Positions 7,300-14,355 of a DNA stretch of 20,814 nt are shown in pieces. The stretch spans positions 1-20,814 of the forward strand of contig WFRO01000497.1 of assembly GCA_015486475.1 (NCBI GenBank). Reading direction: 5' to 3'. Source of the DNA: Bacteroidales bacterium. GTDB taxonomy: Bacteria > Bacteroidota > Bacteroidia > Bacteroidales > VadinHA17. Within the stretch, counting starts at the first letter, position 1. Each line of letters starts with the position of its first letter. The notes under the pieces were generated by a model. It did not search any database. It had not been told where the DNA came from and saw nothing but the letters and a program-made list of their open reading frames with translations. Both the position numbers and the translations under genes were made by a program.

Positions 7300-8331
7300 A
7301 TGGAATACACAGTTCAAATGGTAGCGGACTACCTGCAGGGAGAAGTGGAGGGGGACGGTTCCCGCGTGTTGAAAGGTTTTGGCAAGATCGAGGAGGCAAA
7401 GGAGGGAGAACTAACTTTTCTGTCCAATCCTGCTTATACCAGATATATCTATACCACCGGAGCTACGGCAGTGCTGGTGAACCGGGACTTTGTGCCGGAG
7501 CATCCTGTGAATGCTGCGTTGATACGGGTGGACAATCCTTATGAGGCCCTGGCCCGCCTGCTTCATCTGGTGGAAGGAGAGAAAAGCGTGCCGGCCGGTA
7601 TCCATTCCCTGGCATTCGTGGAAGAGGGTGCGACGTTGGGGAAAGATGTGTACATAGGCCCCTATGCCGTGGTGGAAAAGAGGACGGTGCTGGGAGACGG
7701 CGTCAGGATCTATCCGCACGTGTTCATTGGCGAAGGGGTCAGGATCGGCGAAGGAACGGTCATCTATCCCGGCGTGAAGATCTATCACGATTGCGTGATC
7801 GGGAAAAACTGCATCATCCATGCCGGAAGTGTGATCGGAGCAGATGGCTTCGGGTTCGCACCTACCGGCGAGGAGTACGAGAAGATCCCGCAGATCGGCA
7901 TCGTGGAGATGGAAGACAATGTGGAGGTCGGGGCCAATGTGACCATCGACCGGGCGACCATCGGCCGTACACTCATCAAAAAAGGTGTCAAGATCGATAA
8001 CCTGATCATGATAGGTCACAATGTGGAGGTGGGCGAGCGCACAGTGATGGCTGCCCAGACGGGCATTGCCGGCTCGACCAAGATCGGGAAAGACTGTATG
8101 TTCGGGGGACAGGTGGGCATCAGCGGACACCTGCGCGTGGCCGACGGTGTGAAAATAGCCGCCAAAACAGGTGTTCCCGGAAATATAAAGCAGGAAAATG
8201 AGATCCTTGAGGGGATCCCGGCCATGCCTATACGTACCTTCCAGCGGTCGGTGGTCTATTTCAGGAAGTTCCCTGAACTGGTGAAACGCATTGATGAGTT
8301 GGAAAAGAAGATCGCCGAACTGGAAAAATAG
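7300..8331 (+). CDS. lpxD: UDP-3-O-acylglucosamine N-acyltransferase
   Basis: A 343-residue enzyme adding the second 3-hydroxyacyl chain, from acyl-ACP, to the 2-amino group of UDP-3-O-acylglucosamine (third step of lipid A synthesis). The N-terminal uridine-binding domain (1-100) is followed by a left-handed beta-helix of hexapeptide repeats (about 100-300) and a C-terminal coiled helix (VKRIDELEKKIAELEK) that packs in the trimer. The catalytic histidine is H240 in MIGHNVEVG, with H277 in ISGHLRV as the second conserved one, matching H239 and H276 of E. coli. GSVIGADGFGFAP is also conserved. I choose ATG 7300 over an in-frame TTG at 7294. It follows the HD gene by 12 nt. Confidence 0.97.
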   Translation: MEYTVQMVADYLQGEVEGDGSRVLKGFGKIEEAKEGELTFLSNPAYTRYIYTTGATAVLVNRDFVPEHPVNAALIRVDNPYEALARLLHLVEGEKSVPAGIHSLAFVEEGATLGKDVYIGPYAVVEKRTVLGDGVRIYPHVFIGEGVRIGEGTVIYPGVKIYHDCVIGKNCIIHAGSVIGADGFGFAPTGEEYEKIPQIGIVEMEDNVEVGANVTIDRATIGRTLIKKGVKIDNLIMIGHNVEVGERTVMAAQTGIAGSTKIGKDCMFGGQVGISGHLRVADGVKIAAKTGVPGNIKQENEILEGIPAMPIRTFQRSVVYFRKFPELVKRIDELEKKIAELEK

Positions 8332-8410
8332 CTCAGGGGAGAAGGAATTAAAAATTTGAGAGGTCACAAGGCAGGGAAGGCCGGGGGCTTTTCATGTTTC
8401 TGAATTTTTG

Positions 8411-8417
8411 TATCTTG
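8411..8417 (+). promoter_or_regulatory. Possible promoter before lpxC/fabZ
   Basis: The 121-nt gap between lpxD and lpxC/fabZ contains TATCTTG at 8411-8417, one T short of TAnnTTTG, followed by CGG. No convincing -33 box. It would allow lpxC/fabZ-lpxA to be transcribed independently of lpxD. Nothing else is visible in the gap. Confidence 0.35.
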
Positions 8418-8452
8418 CGGCCGTTTTCAGAAAAAATCTCAGTTAAGATCCT

Positions 8453-9862
8453 ATGAGTGAAAAACAAAGAACGCTGAAGAGTGAGGTCTCCCTCTCGGGA
8501 AAAGGTTTACATTCCGGTGTGGAGGTGACAATGACTTTCAAGCCTGCTCCGGAGAACCACGGCTATGTTTTTGCCCGCACCGATCTGGAGGGACATCCCC
8601 TGATCAAAGCTACGGCAGATCATGTGACCGAGACGGTGCGTGGGACCACCATTGAGCAGAACGGTGTCAGTGTGGCCACCATCGAACATACCATGGCTGC
8701 CCTGTATGGCATGGGTATAGACAATGTGCTGATCGAGATCAATGGCCCGGAAGCCCCTATCCTGGATGGCAGCTCCATTAAATATGTGGAGGCGATCCGG
8801 AAGGCAGGCATCGTTGAACAGGATGCAAAAAGGGAGTATTTTGAGGTTAAAGAGAAGATCTCTTATTCTGATGAGGAGCGGGGTGTGGATATCATGATCT
8901 ATCCCGACGATCATCTGAGCATCAATGTGCTGATCGATTACAACTCGAAAGTGCTGGGAAACCAGTATGCCATTCTGAACCGTCTGGATGAGTTCGGGAC
9001 GGAGATCGCCATGTCGCGTACCTTTGTTTTCTTTCATGAGCTGGAAGGACTGGCCAAACTGAACAAGATCAAAGGCGGGGACCTGGACAATGCCATTGTG
9101 ATCCTTGACCGCAAGGTGGCACAGGAGGAGATCGACCGTATTGCCGATCTTTTTCACAAGCCTCATATCAAGGCCAATTCGGAAGGTGTCCTCAGCAATG
9201 TGGACCTGCATTTCCCCAATGAGCCGGCCCGTCACAAGCTGCTGGACCTGTTGGGGGACATTGCGCTGGTGGGCAAGCCGCTCAAAGGCAAGATCGTGGC
9301 CACGCGTCCCGGCCACAAAGCCAATACAGAGTTTGCCAGGAAGATCCGCCAGGCGATCAAGAAAGCCGCTGCCCAGAAAGATATCCCGGTGTATGATCCC
9401 AATATGCCGCCCTTGCTGGATGTGGTGGAGGTGCGCAAAAGACTGCCTCACCGTTATCCCTTTCTTCTGGTGGATAAGATCCTCTCGATGGATGAAGAGA
9501 GTGTGGTGGGCGTAAAGAACCTGACCTATGATGAGCTTTTTTTCCAGGGCCATTTCCCCGACGAACCGGTGATGCCGGGGGTGCTGCAGATCGAGTTCAT
9601 GGCCCAGGTGGGCGGCATGCTGGTGCTCAATCAGGTGCCCGATCCGGAGAATTACGGTACTTATTTCCTTAAGATCGACAAGGTAAAATTTAAGAGCAAG
9701 GCGGTCCCCGGAGATACCCTTATTGCCAAGGTAGTGCTGGCGGGTCCCATCCGGCGGGGCATTGTAACGGTCTTTGCCCAGGCCTTCGTAGGCAACCGCC
9801 TCGTAGTGGAGGGGGAACTGATGGCCCAGGTGTTCAGAAAAAAAACAGATGATGATTCATAA
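8453..9862 (+). CDS. lpxC/fabZ: Bifunctional LpxC deacetylase / FabZ dehydratase fusion
   Basis: 469 residues with two enzymes in one chain, a fusion typical of Bacteroidota. Residues 1-305 are LpxC, the zinc deacetylase that commits UDP-3-O-acyl-GlcNAc to lipid A: SLSGKGLHSG at 13-22, zinc ligands H79 (ATIEH), H261 and D265 (RHKLLD), catalytic H288 (RPGHKAN), and the LDGSS motif at 104-108. Residues about 320-465 are FabZ, 3-hydroxyacyl-ACP dehydratase: LPHRYPFLLVD (331-341), catalytic H367 (GHFPDEPVMPG) and E381 (QIEFMAQ), 14 apart as in E. coli FabZ. The two activities compete for the same 3-hydroxyacyl-ACP pool, so fusion fixes their ratio. The 3' end overlaps lpxA by 14 nt. Confidence 0.97.
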   Translation: MSEKQRTLKSEVSLSGKGLHSGVEVTMTFKPAPENHGYVFARTDLEGHPLIKATADHVTETVRGTTIEQNGVSVATIEHTMAALYGMGIDNVLIEINGPEAPILDGSSIKYVEAIRKAGIVEQDAKREYFEVKEKISYSDEERGVDIMIYPDDHLSINVLIDYNSKVLGNQYAILNRLDEFGTEIAMSRTFVFFHELEGLAKLNKIKGGDLDNAIVILDRKVAQEEIDRIADLFHKPHIKANSEGVLSNVDLHFPNEPARHKLLDLLGDIALVGKPLKGKIVATRPGHKANTEFARKIRQAIKKAAAQKDIPVYDPNMPPLLDVVEVRKRLPHRYPFLLVDKILSMDEESVVGVKNLTYDELFFQGHFPDEPVMPGVLQIEFMAQVGGMLVLNQVPDPENYGTYFLKIDKVKFKSKAVPGDTLIAKVVLAGPIRRGIVTVFAQAFVGNRLVVEGELMAQVFRKKTDDDS

Positions 9863-10628
9863 GCATTCCGATATCCATCCGGATGCCCGTCTCGGGGAAA
9901 ATGTCTCCATCGGGCCTTTTACCTCCATTGCCGGAGATGTGACGATCGGAGAGGGTACCTGGATAGGGCCCAATGTGACCATCATGGACGGTACGCGTAT
10001 CGGAAAAAACTGTAAGATCTTCCCGGGAGCTGTCATCGGAGCCATTCCCCAGGACCTGAAGTTCGAGGGAGAAGAGACCACCGTGGAGATCGGTGATAAC
10101 AATACCATCCGCGAGTTCGTGACCATCAACCGTGGTACCAAAGCGGCCTGGAAAACAGTGATAGGGAACCACAACCTGCTGATGGCCTATGTGCATGTGG
10201 CCCATGACTGTGAGATAGGTGACCATTGTATCCTGGTCAACAACGCTTCGCTGGCCGGTGAGGTGAAGGTCTATGACTGGGCCATCCTGGCCGGAGGGGC
10301 CCTGGTGCATCAGTTCGTGCATGTTGGGTCCCATGTGATGGTGGGGGGTGCCGGCAAGGTGCGGAAAGACGTGCCTCCCTATGTGAAAGCCGACAGAGAC
10401 CCCCTCAGCTATATGGGGGTCAACTCGGTAGGACTGCGGCGGCGGGGCTTCACCAACGAGAAGATCCGGGAGATACAGGATATCTACCGTACCCTTTATC
10501 TGAAAGGTTATACGGTCTCCCAGGCTCTGGAAGTCATAGAGAATGAGTTTACACAGACCCCCGAAAGGGATGAGATCCTCAATTTTATCCGCAACTCGGA
10601 AAGAGGGATCATCCGCAGCGGTGTGTAA
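9849..10628 (+). CDS. lpxA: UDP-N-acetylglucosamine O-acyltransferase
   Basis: A 259-residue hexapeptide-repeat trimer that starts lipid A synthesis by moving a 3-hydroxyacyl chain from ACP to the 3-OH of UDP-GlcNAc. The left-handed beta-helix covers about residues 5-185 (repeats such as IGPFTSIAGDVTIG). The catalytic histidine is H119 in VHVAHDCEIG. The GG at 166-167 in HVMVGGAGKV occupies the region of the E. coli acyl-chain ruler G173, so a long hydroxyacyl chain is likely (inference). The helical C-terminus NSVGLRRRGFTNEKI is intact. ATG 9849 overlaps the end of lpxC/fabZ; ATG 9852 is an equal alternative. This suggests translational coupling. No intrinsic terminator follows; thiL converges from the other side across repeat DNA. 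Confidence 0.97.
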   Translation: MMIHKHSDIHPDARLGENVSIGPFTSIAGDVTIGEGTWIGPNVTIMDGTRIGKNCKIFPGAVIGAIPQDLKFEGEETTVEIGDNNTIREFVTINRGTKAAWKTVIGNHNLLMAYVHVAHDCEIGDHCILVNNASLAGEVKVYDWAILAGGALVHQFVHVGSHVMVGGAGKVRKDVPPYVKADRDPLSYMGVNSVGLRRRGFTNEKIREIQDIYRTLYLKGYTVSQALEVIENEFTQTPERDEILNFIRNSERGIIRSGV

Positions 10629-10640
10629 TCCCCTCCTTCA

Positions 10641-10703
10641 TTCGGATTTCAAAAATGAGTTATCGAACTTCATTGTTCGTCGTTCATCATTCGTCCTTCA
10701 TCC
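10641..10703 (-). repeat. Heptad-phased GAA repeat array between lpxA and thiL
   Basis: Read on the minus strand, nine consecutive 7-nt units run without a register slip. Recognisable units include GGATGAA, GGACGAA, TGATGAA and CGACGAA; the last few, near lpxA, have decayed. The first two units and part of the third lie inside thiL and encode its final residues (MKDE) and stop. The GAA strand is the sense strand of thiL. This fills the whole 58-nt gap where a terminator for two convergent genes would be expected. Confidence 0.75.
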
Positions 10704-11742
10704 TTCCAAACGCGTTCCATCCCTGGGCGGTGATCTCCGTCTCGCTGCCAGAGGAGGTGACCAGCAGACGGCCTTTCTCAGCAGGGGTCATGAAGCCTAC
10801 CGGTGTGATCTGTGGTCGGGAGGCAAGTTTGTCCATGTCTTTGGGGGATACGGTGAACAACAGCTCATAATCCTCGCCGCCGCTGAGGGCCGCGATGAGA
10901 GGCTCGATCTTCATCTCTTCGGCCGCAGCAGCTGTTTCCGCATCGATGGGTACCTTATCCTGATAGATGCGGCAACCGGTGCCCGAGCGGTGGCACAGGT
11001 GCAGCAGATCGGAGGAGAGACCGTCCGAGATATCTATCATGGAGGAGGGTTTTACCCCTTTTTCTTTCAGCAGTTGGATGATATCACGGCGGGCTTCGGG
11101 TTTGAGCTGCCGCCCGACGATGTATTCGTATTTTGACAGATCGGGCTGGAATTTGGGATCCTGCTGGAAGATCTTGTTCTCGCGTTTCAGCACCTGGAGA
11201 CCCATGTAAGCGCCTCCCAGATCCCCCGTTACGCAGATCACATCGTTCTCCCGGGCTCCGTCACGGTACACCAGCTCCTCGCGGGAGGCCCGTCCCAGGG
11301 CCGTCACGCTGATGACCATGCCGCTGTAGGAGGCCGAAGTGTCACCCCCCACCAGGTCCACCCCGTAATGATCACAGGCCAGCCGTATCCCTTCGTACAA
11401 TTCCTCCAGATGCTCTACCCTGAAACGGGAGGATACACCCACCGATACCGTGATCTGCCGCGGCACGGCGTTCATAGCATATACATCCGAAAGATTTACC
11501 ACCACCGCTTTGTACCCCAGGTGCTTCAACGGGGTGTATGCCAGATCGAAATGAACCCCTTCCAGCAACAGATCGGTGGTTACCACCATCTGTTTGTTGC
11601 GCGGTGAGATCACCGCCGCATCATCACCGATGCCTTTTTTCGTATCCCGGTTACGGAGGGGAAAATCCTTTGTCAGATGCTCGATCAGACCGAATTCCCC
11701 GTAGGCCGAGATCTCAGTTCCTTTGCCGGATGATTTTGCCAT
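10687..11742 (-). CDS. thiL: Thiamine-monophosphate kinase
   Basis: 351 residues. The enzyme phosphorylates thiamine monophosphate to the cofactor thiamine diphosphate using ATP and Mg2+. It belongs to the AIR-synthase-like superfamily. Motifs: KGIGDDAAV (36-44), TTDLLLEGVHFD (55-66), NLSDVYAMNA (83-92), GGDTSAS (132-138), CVTGDLGGAYMGL (170-182), MIDISDGLSSDL (235-246), and SGGEDYELLF. The catalytic core is complete and ends at the family's usual GWNAF; the remaining residues GRMKDE are largely encoded by a heptad repeat that has invaded, or was retained as, the 3' end. The start is ATG 11742, without a clear SD. The gene is divergent from sufB (118 nt) and convergent with lpxA. No TPP riboswitch is visible. 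Confidence 0.96.
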   Translation of the reverse strand: MAKSSGKGTEISAYGEFGLIEHLTKDFPLRNRDTKKGIGDDAAVISPRNKQMVVTTDLLLEGVHFDLAYTPLKHLGYKAVVVNLSDVYAMNAVPRQITVSVGVSSRFRVEHLEELYEGIRLACDHYGVDLVGGDTSASYSGMVISVTALGRASREELVYRDGARENDVICVTGDLGGAYMGLQVLKRENKIFQQDPKFQPDLSKYEYIVGRQLKPEARRDIIQLLKEKGVKPSSMIDISDGLSSDLLHLCHRSGTGCRIYQDKVPIDAETAAAAEEMKIEPLIAALSGGEDYELLFTVSPKDMDKLASRPQITPVGFMTPAEKGRLLVTSSGSETEITAQGWNAFGRMKDE

Positions 11743-11796
11743 TTATACTGCTATTAAAAGATGACGAAAAACAGATCATCATTAGAGAAAAATCTC

Positions 11797-11804
11797 TATA
11801 TTTG
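11797..11804 (+). promoter_or_regulatory. -7 box of the suf operon promoter
   Basis: TATATTTG, an exact match to TAnnTTTG, lies 56 nt before the sufB ATG. No TTG/TTTG is present 19-21 nt upstream, so the promoter may need an activator. A small dyad, AGAGA (11784-11788) and TCTCT (11793-11797), sits in the spacer. Confidence 0.55.
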
Positions 11805-11830
11805 CATTCTAATTTAGATTAAATACAAAT
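11800..11830. promoter_or_regulatory. AT-rich inverted repeats at the suf transcription start (possible operator)
   Basis: Directly downstream of the -7 box lie overlapping dyads: TCTAA-T-TTAGA (11808-11818), ATTTA-GAT-TAAAT (11812-11824), and an outer pair ATTTG (11800-11804)/CAAAT (11826-11830). Their centres differ by 2-5 nt. The position, overlapping the expected start site, suits a repressor responding to iron or Fe-S status (Fur- or Rrf2-type), but no known consensus is matched and AT-rich sequence makes chance dyads common. Confidence 0.35.
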
Positions 11831-11860
11831 AAATTTCTCTCTGATCACAGGGGCAAAGAT

Positions 11861-13309
11861 ATGGAAAAAGATCAGGATAAAATACTGCGGGAAGTAACGG
11901 ACAGCGAATATAAGTACGGTTTTGTCAGCGACATAGAGATGGACATGTTGCCCAAAGGTCTCAACGAGGACGTCATCCGGGAGATCTCGAAGCGCAAGGA
12001 GGAACCGGAGTATATGCTTGAGTTCCGGCTGAAGGCTTTCCGGAAATGGCAGGAGATGGAGATGCCGCATTGGGCACATCTGCAGATCCCGGAGATCGAT
12101 TTTCAGGACATCATCTATTATGCATCTCCTAAAAAGAAAGAAGGCCCCAAGAGCCTGGATGAGGTGGATCCTGAATTGCTGAAGACCTTTGAAAAGCTGG
12201 GGATCCCGCTGGAGGAGCAGGAACGTCTGGCGGGCGTGGCTGTGGATGCGATCGTGGACAGTGTGTCGGTAAAGACCACCTTCCAGGACACCCTGGCCGA
12301 GCTGGGGATCATTTTCTGCTCGATCAGTGAGGCGATACACAACCATCCCGACCTGGTGAAAAAATACCTCGGCAGCGTGGTGCCTTATAACGATAATTAT
12401 TATGCTGCCCTGAACGCTGCCGTTTTCAGTGACGGTTCGTTCTGTTATATCCCGAAAGGGGTACGCAGTCCCATGGAGCTCTCCTCCTATTTCCGTATCA
12501 ATGCTGCCAACACGGGTCAGTTCGAGCGGACGCTTATCATTGCCGAGGAGGACAGCTACGTGAGCTATCTGGAAGGCTGTACGGCGCCCATGCGGGATGA
12601 GAACCAGTTGCATGCCGCCGTGGTGGAGATCATCGCGCTGGAAAATGCCGAGGTGAAATATTCCACGGTCCAGAACTGGTATCCCGGTGACAAGGACGGC
12701 AAAGGCGGCATCTTCAACTTTGTGACCAAACGGGGCATCTGTAAGGGGGATCACTCGAAGATCTCCTGGACACAGGTGGAGACCGGCTCGGCCATCACCT
12801 GGAAATATCCCAGCACCATCCTGAAAGGGGATCATTCCACGGCCGAATTCTATTCGGTGGCGGTGACCAATAATTTTCAGCAGGCCGATACGGGTACCAA
12901 GATGATCCATCTGGGCAAGCATACAAAGAGTACCATTGTCTCCAAAGGTATCTCTGCCGGCCAGAGCAACAACAGTTACCGCGGTTTGGTGAAGGTGCAG
13001 AAAGGCGCCCTGAACGCCCGCAATTTCTCGCAGTGTGACTCGCTGCTCATAGGCGATCAGTGTGGCGCCCACACTTTCCCATACCTGGAGGTGGGCAACA
13101 AGACAGCCGTCGTGGAGCATGAGGCTACCACTTCCAAGATCGGTGAGGACCAGATCTTCTATCTCAACCAGCGGGGCATATCCACCGAGGATGCGATCGG
13201 CATGATCGTCAACGGCTATGCCCGCGAGGTGCTCAACCAGTTGCCGATGGAGTTTGCCGTGGAGGCGCAGAAGCTGTTGCAGATAAGCCTGGAAGGGAGT
13301 GTAGGATGA
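11861..13309 (+). CDS. sufB: Fe-S cluster scaffold subunit SufB
   Basis: 482 residues, the normal SufB length. With SufC and SufD it forms the scaffold on which nascent Fe-S clusters are built from SufS/SufE-delivered sulfur. Visible family features: YGFVSDIEMDMLPKGL at the N-terminus, DSVSVKTTF, the beta-helix core beginning around SSYFRINAANTGQFERTLI, SYLEGCTAPM with a conserved Cys, KRGICKGDHSKISWTQVETGSAITWKYPS, and ARNFSQCDSLLIGDQCGAHTFPY holding the essential C-terminal Cys of the cluster site. It ends with the EDAIGMIVNGYAREV helix region. ATG 11861 is preceded by AAAGAT, no SD. It is the first gene of the operon, but 248-275 nt of repeat DNA separate it from sufC. Confidence 0.98.
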   Translation: MEKDQDKILREVTDSEYKYGFVSDIEMDMLPKGLNEDVIREISKRKEEPEYMLEFRLKAFRKWQEMEMPHWAHLQIPEIDFQDIIYYASPKKKEGPKSLDEVDPELLKTFEKLGIPLEEQERLAGVAVDAIVDSVSVKTTFQDTLAELGIIFCSISEAIHNHPDLVKKYLGSVVPYNDNYYAALNAAVFSDGSFCYIPKGVRSPMELSSYFRINAANTGQFERTLIIAEEDSYVSYLEGCTAPMRDENQLHAAVVEIIALENAEVKYSTVQNWYPGDKDGKGGIFNFVTKRGICKGDHSKISWTQVETGSAITWKYPSTILKGDHSTAEFYSVAVTNNFQQADTGTKMIHLGKHTKSTIVSKGISAGQSNNSYRGLVKVQKGALNARNFSQCDSLLIGDQCGAHTFPYLEVGNKTAVVEHEATTSKIGEDQIFYLNQRGISTEDAIGMIVNGYAREVLNQLPMEFAVEAQKLLQISLEGSVG

Positions 13310-13311
13310 GA

Positions 13312-13381
13312 AAGTAATAAGGCAGAAGTAATAAGGCAGAAGTAATAAGGCAGAAGTAATAAGGCAGAAGTAATAAGGCAA
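13312..13381 (+). repeat. 14-nt tandem repeat, five copies, after sufB
   Basis: Five head-to-tail copies of AAGTAATAAGGCAG begin 2 nt after the sufB stop; the first four are identical and the fifth ends in A instead of G. 14 is twice 7: each copy is two heptads (AAGTAAT, AAGGCAG), and the 7-nt register continues into the next block. TAA occurs in each copy, so successive copies put stops in different frames. Identical copies indicate recent slippage or expansion. Confidence 0.97.
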
Positions 13382-13444
13382 AAGGCAAAAGGAAGAATGA
13401 ATATTGAATCTTGAATTTTGAATGATGATTTATGATTAACGACT
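13382..13444 (+). repeat. Degenerate heptad array in the sufB-sufC gap
   Basis: Nine units in unbroken 7-nt register with the preceding 14-mers. They drift from AAGGCAA and AAGGAAG through AATGAAT, ATTGAAT, CTTGAAT and TTTGAAT to GATGATT, TATGATT and AACGACT. Position 4 is G in all nine. The next base begins the 22-nt array without a spacer. Confidence 0.85.
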
Positions 13445-13544
13445 TAATTTCGCGACCGTAGGGAGCTAGTTTCGTGAGCGCAGTGAACTAATTTCTACCT
13501 AATTTCACGAGCTTTAGCGAGTAAATTACGTGAGCGAAGCGAAC
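13445..13544 (+). repeat. 22-nt tandem array in the sufB-sufC gap
   Basis: Four degenerate copies plus one truncated copy lie head to tail: 13445-13466, 13467-13488, 13489-13499 (truncated), 13500-13521 and 13522-13544 (23 nt). Each starts TAATTTCG-like and continues GTGAGCG, then AGYGAAC or similar. It is followed by two more heptads (CCAATGA, CCATTGA) up to an ATG at 13558. Confidence 0.85.
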
Positions 13545-13584
13545 CAATGACCATTGAATGACAAACAAAGCCAAAACAAAAGAT

Positions 13585-14355
13585 ATGCTGAAGATAAAGA
13601 ATTTACACGCGAACATAGAAGGAAAAGAGATCCTCAAGGGGATCGATCTGGAGGTACGTCCCGGTGAGGTGCATGCCATCATGGGGCCCAACGGCTCGGG
13701 CAAGAGCACCCTGGCCTCGGCCATTGTGGGGCGTGACTATGTGGAGATCACCGAAGGGGATATCCTCTACATGGGGGAGAGCATCCTGGAGATGCCGCCC
13801 GAGGAGCGGGCGCTGAAAGGCATTTTCCTCAGCTTTCAGTATCCTGTGGAGATCCCGGGGGTGAGCATGGTCAATTTCCTGCGGGCGGCCATCAACGAAC
13901 AACGCAAGTATCGTGGGCTGGATCCCATGTCGCCATCTGACTTTCTGAAGCTGATGCGGGAGAAGAAAAAGCTGGTGGGCATCGACTCGGCCCTGACCAA
14001 CCGCTCGGTGAACGAAGGCTTCTCGGGAGGTGAAAAGAAAAAGAACGAGATCTTTCAGATGGCCATGCTGGAGCCGAAGCTCTCCATCCTGGATGAGACC
14101 GACTCGGGACTGGACATCGATGCACTGCGTGTCGTAGCGCAGGGGGTCAACGCCCTGAAGAGGCCGGATTCCTCCACGATCGTCATCACGCATTACCAGC
14201 GTCTGCTCAACTACATCGTGCCGGACTTTGTGCATGTCCTGTACAAGGGGCGCATCATCCGGTCGGGCGGCAAGGAGCTGGCCCTCGAGCTGGAGGAGAA
14301 AGGGTACGACTGGCTGAAGGAAGAGTATGAGAACAGTTTGAACGGAGCCTTATGA
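13585..14355 (+). CDS. sufC: Fe-S assembly ATPase SufC
   Basis: 256 residues from ATG 13585 (MLKIKNLHANIEGKEIL), the usual SufC N-terminus. An in-frame ATG at 13558 would add nine residues (MTNKAKTKD), but that codon lies at the very edge of a repeat array, so I prefer 13585. ABC-ATPase motifs: Walker A GPNGSGKST (34-42), Q-loop SFQYP (83-87), signature FSGGEKKKNE (146-155), Walker B LSILDETDSGLD (167-178, SufC-type), and the H-loop VITHYQRLL. SufC hydrolyses ATP in the SufBC2D scaffold, without any membrane partner. It overlaps sufD by 4 nt (ATGA), indicating coupling. The long repeat-filled gap from sufB may uncouple the expression of the two scaffold subunits. Confidence 0.97.
   Translation: MLKIKNLHANIEGKEILKGIDLEVRPGEVHAIMGPNGSGKSTLASAIVGRDYVEITEGDILYMGESILEMPPEERALKGIFLSFQYPVEIPGVSMVNFLRAAINEQRKYRGLDPMSPSDFLKLMREKKKLVGIDSALTNRSVNEGFSGGEKKKNEIFQMAMLEPKLSILDETDSGLDIDALRVVAQGVNALKRPDSSTIVITHYQRLLNYIVPDFVHVLYKGRIIRSGGKELALELEEKGYDWLKEEYENSLNGAL

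Noticed and set aside
10629..10690. Intrinsic terminator between lpxA and thiL
   Set aside because: No GC-rich stem followed by a T-run is visible on either strand; the gap is heptad repeat.
11743..11860. TPP riboswitch upstream of thiL
   Set aside because: The region is short and AT-rich, and the conserved CUGAGA-type thi-box sequence is not present.
11819..13381. 520-residue ORF on - opposite sufB
   Set aside because: Antisense to a complete SufB, and its first residues are translated from the 14-nt repeat, giving a repetitive LLLPYYFCLIT start.
13312..13381. CRISPR array
   Set aside because: The five 14-nt units are contiguous with no spacers, and no cas genes are nearby.
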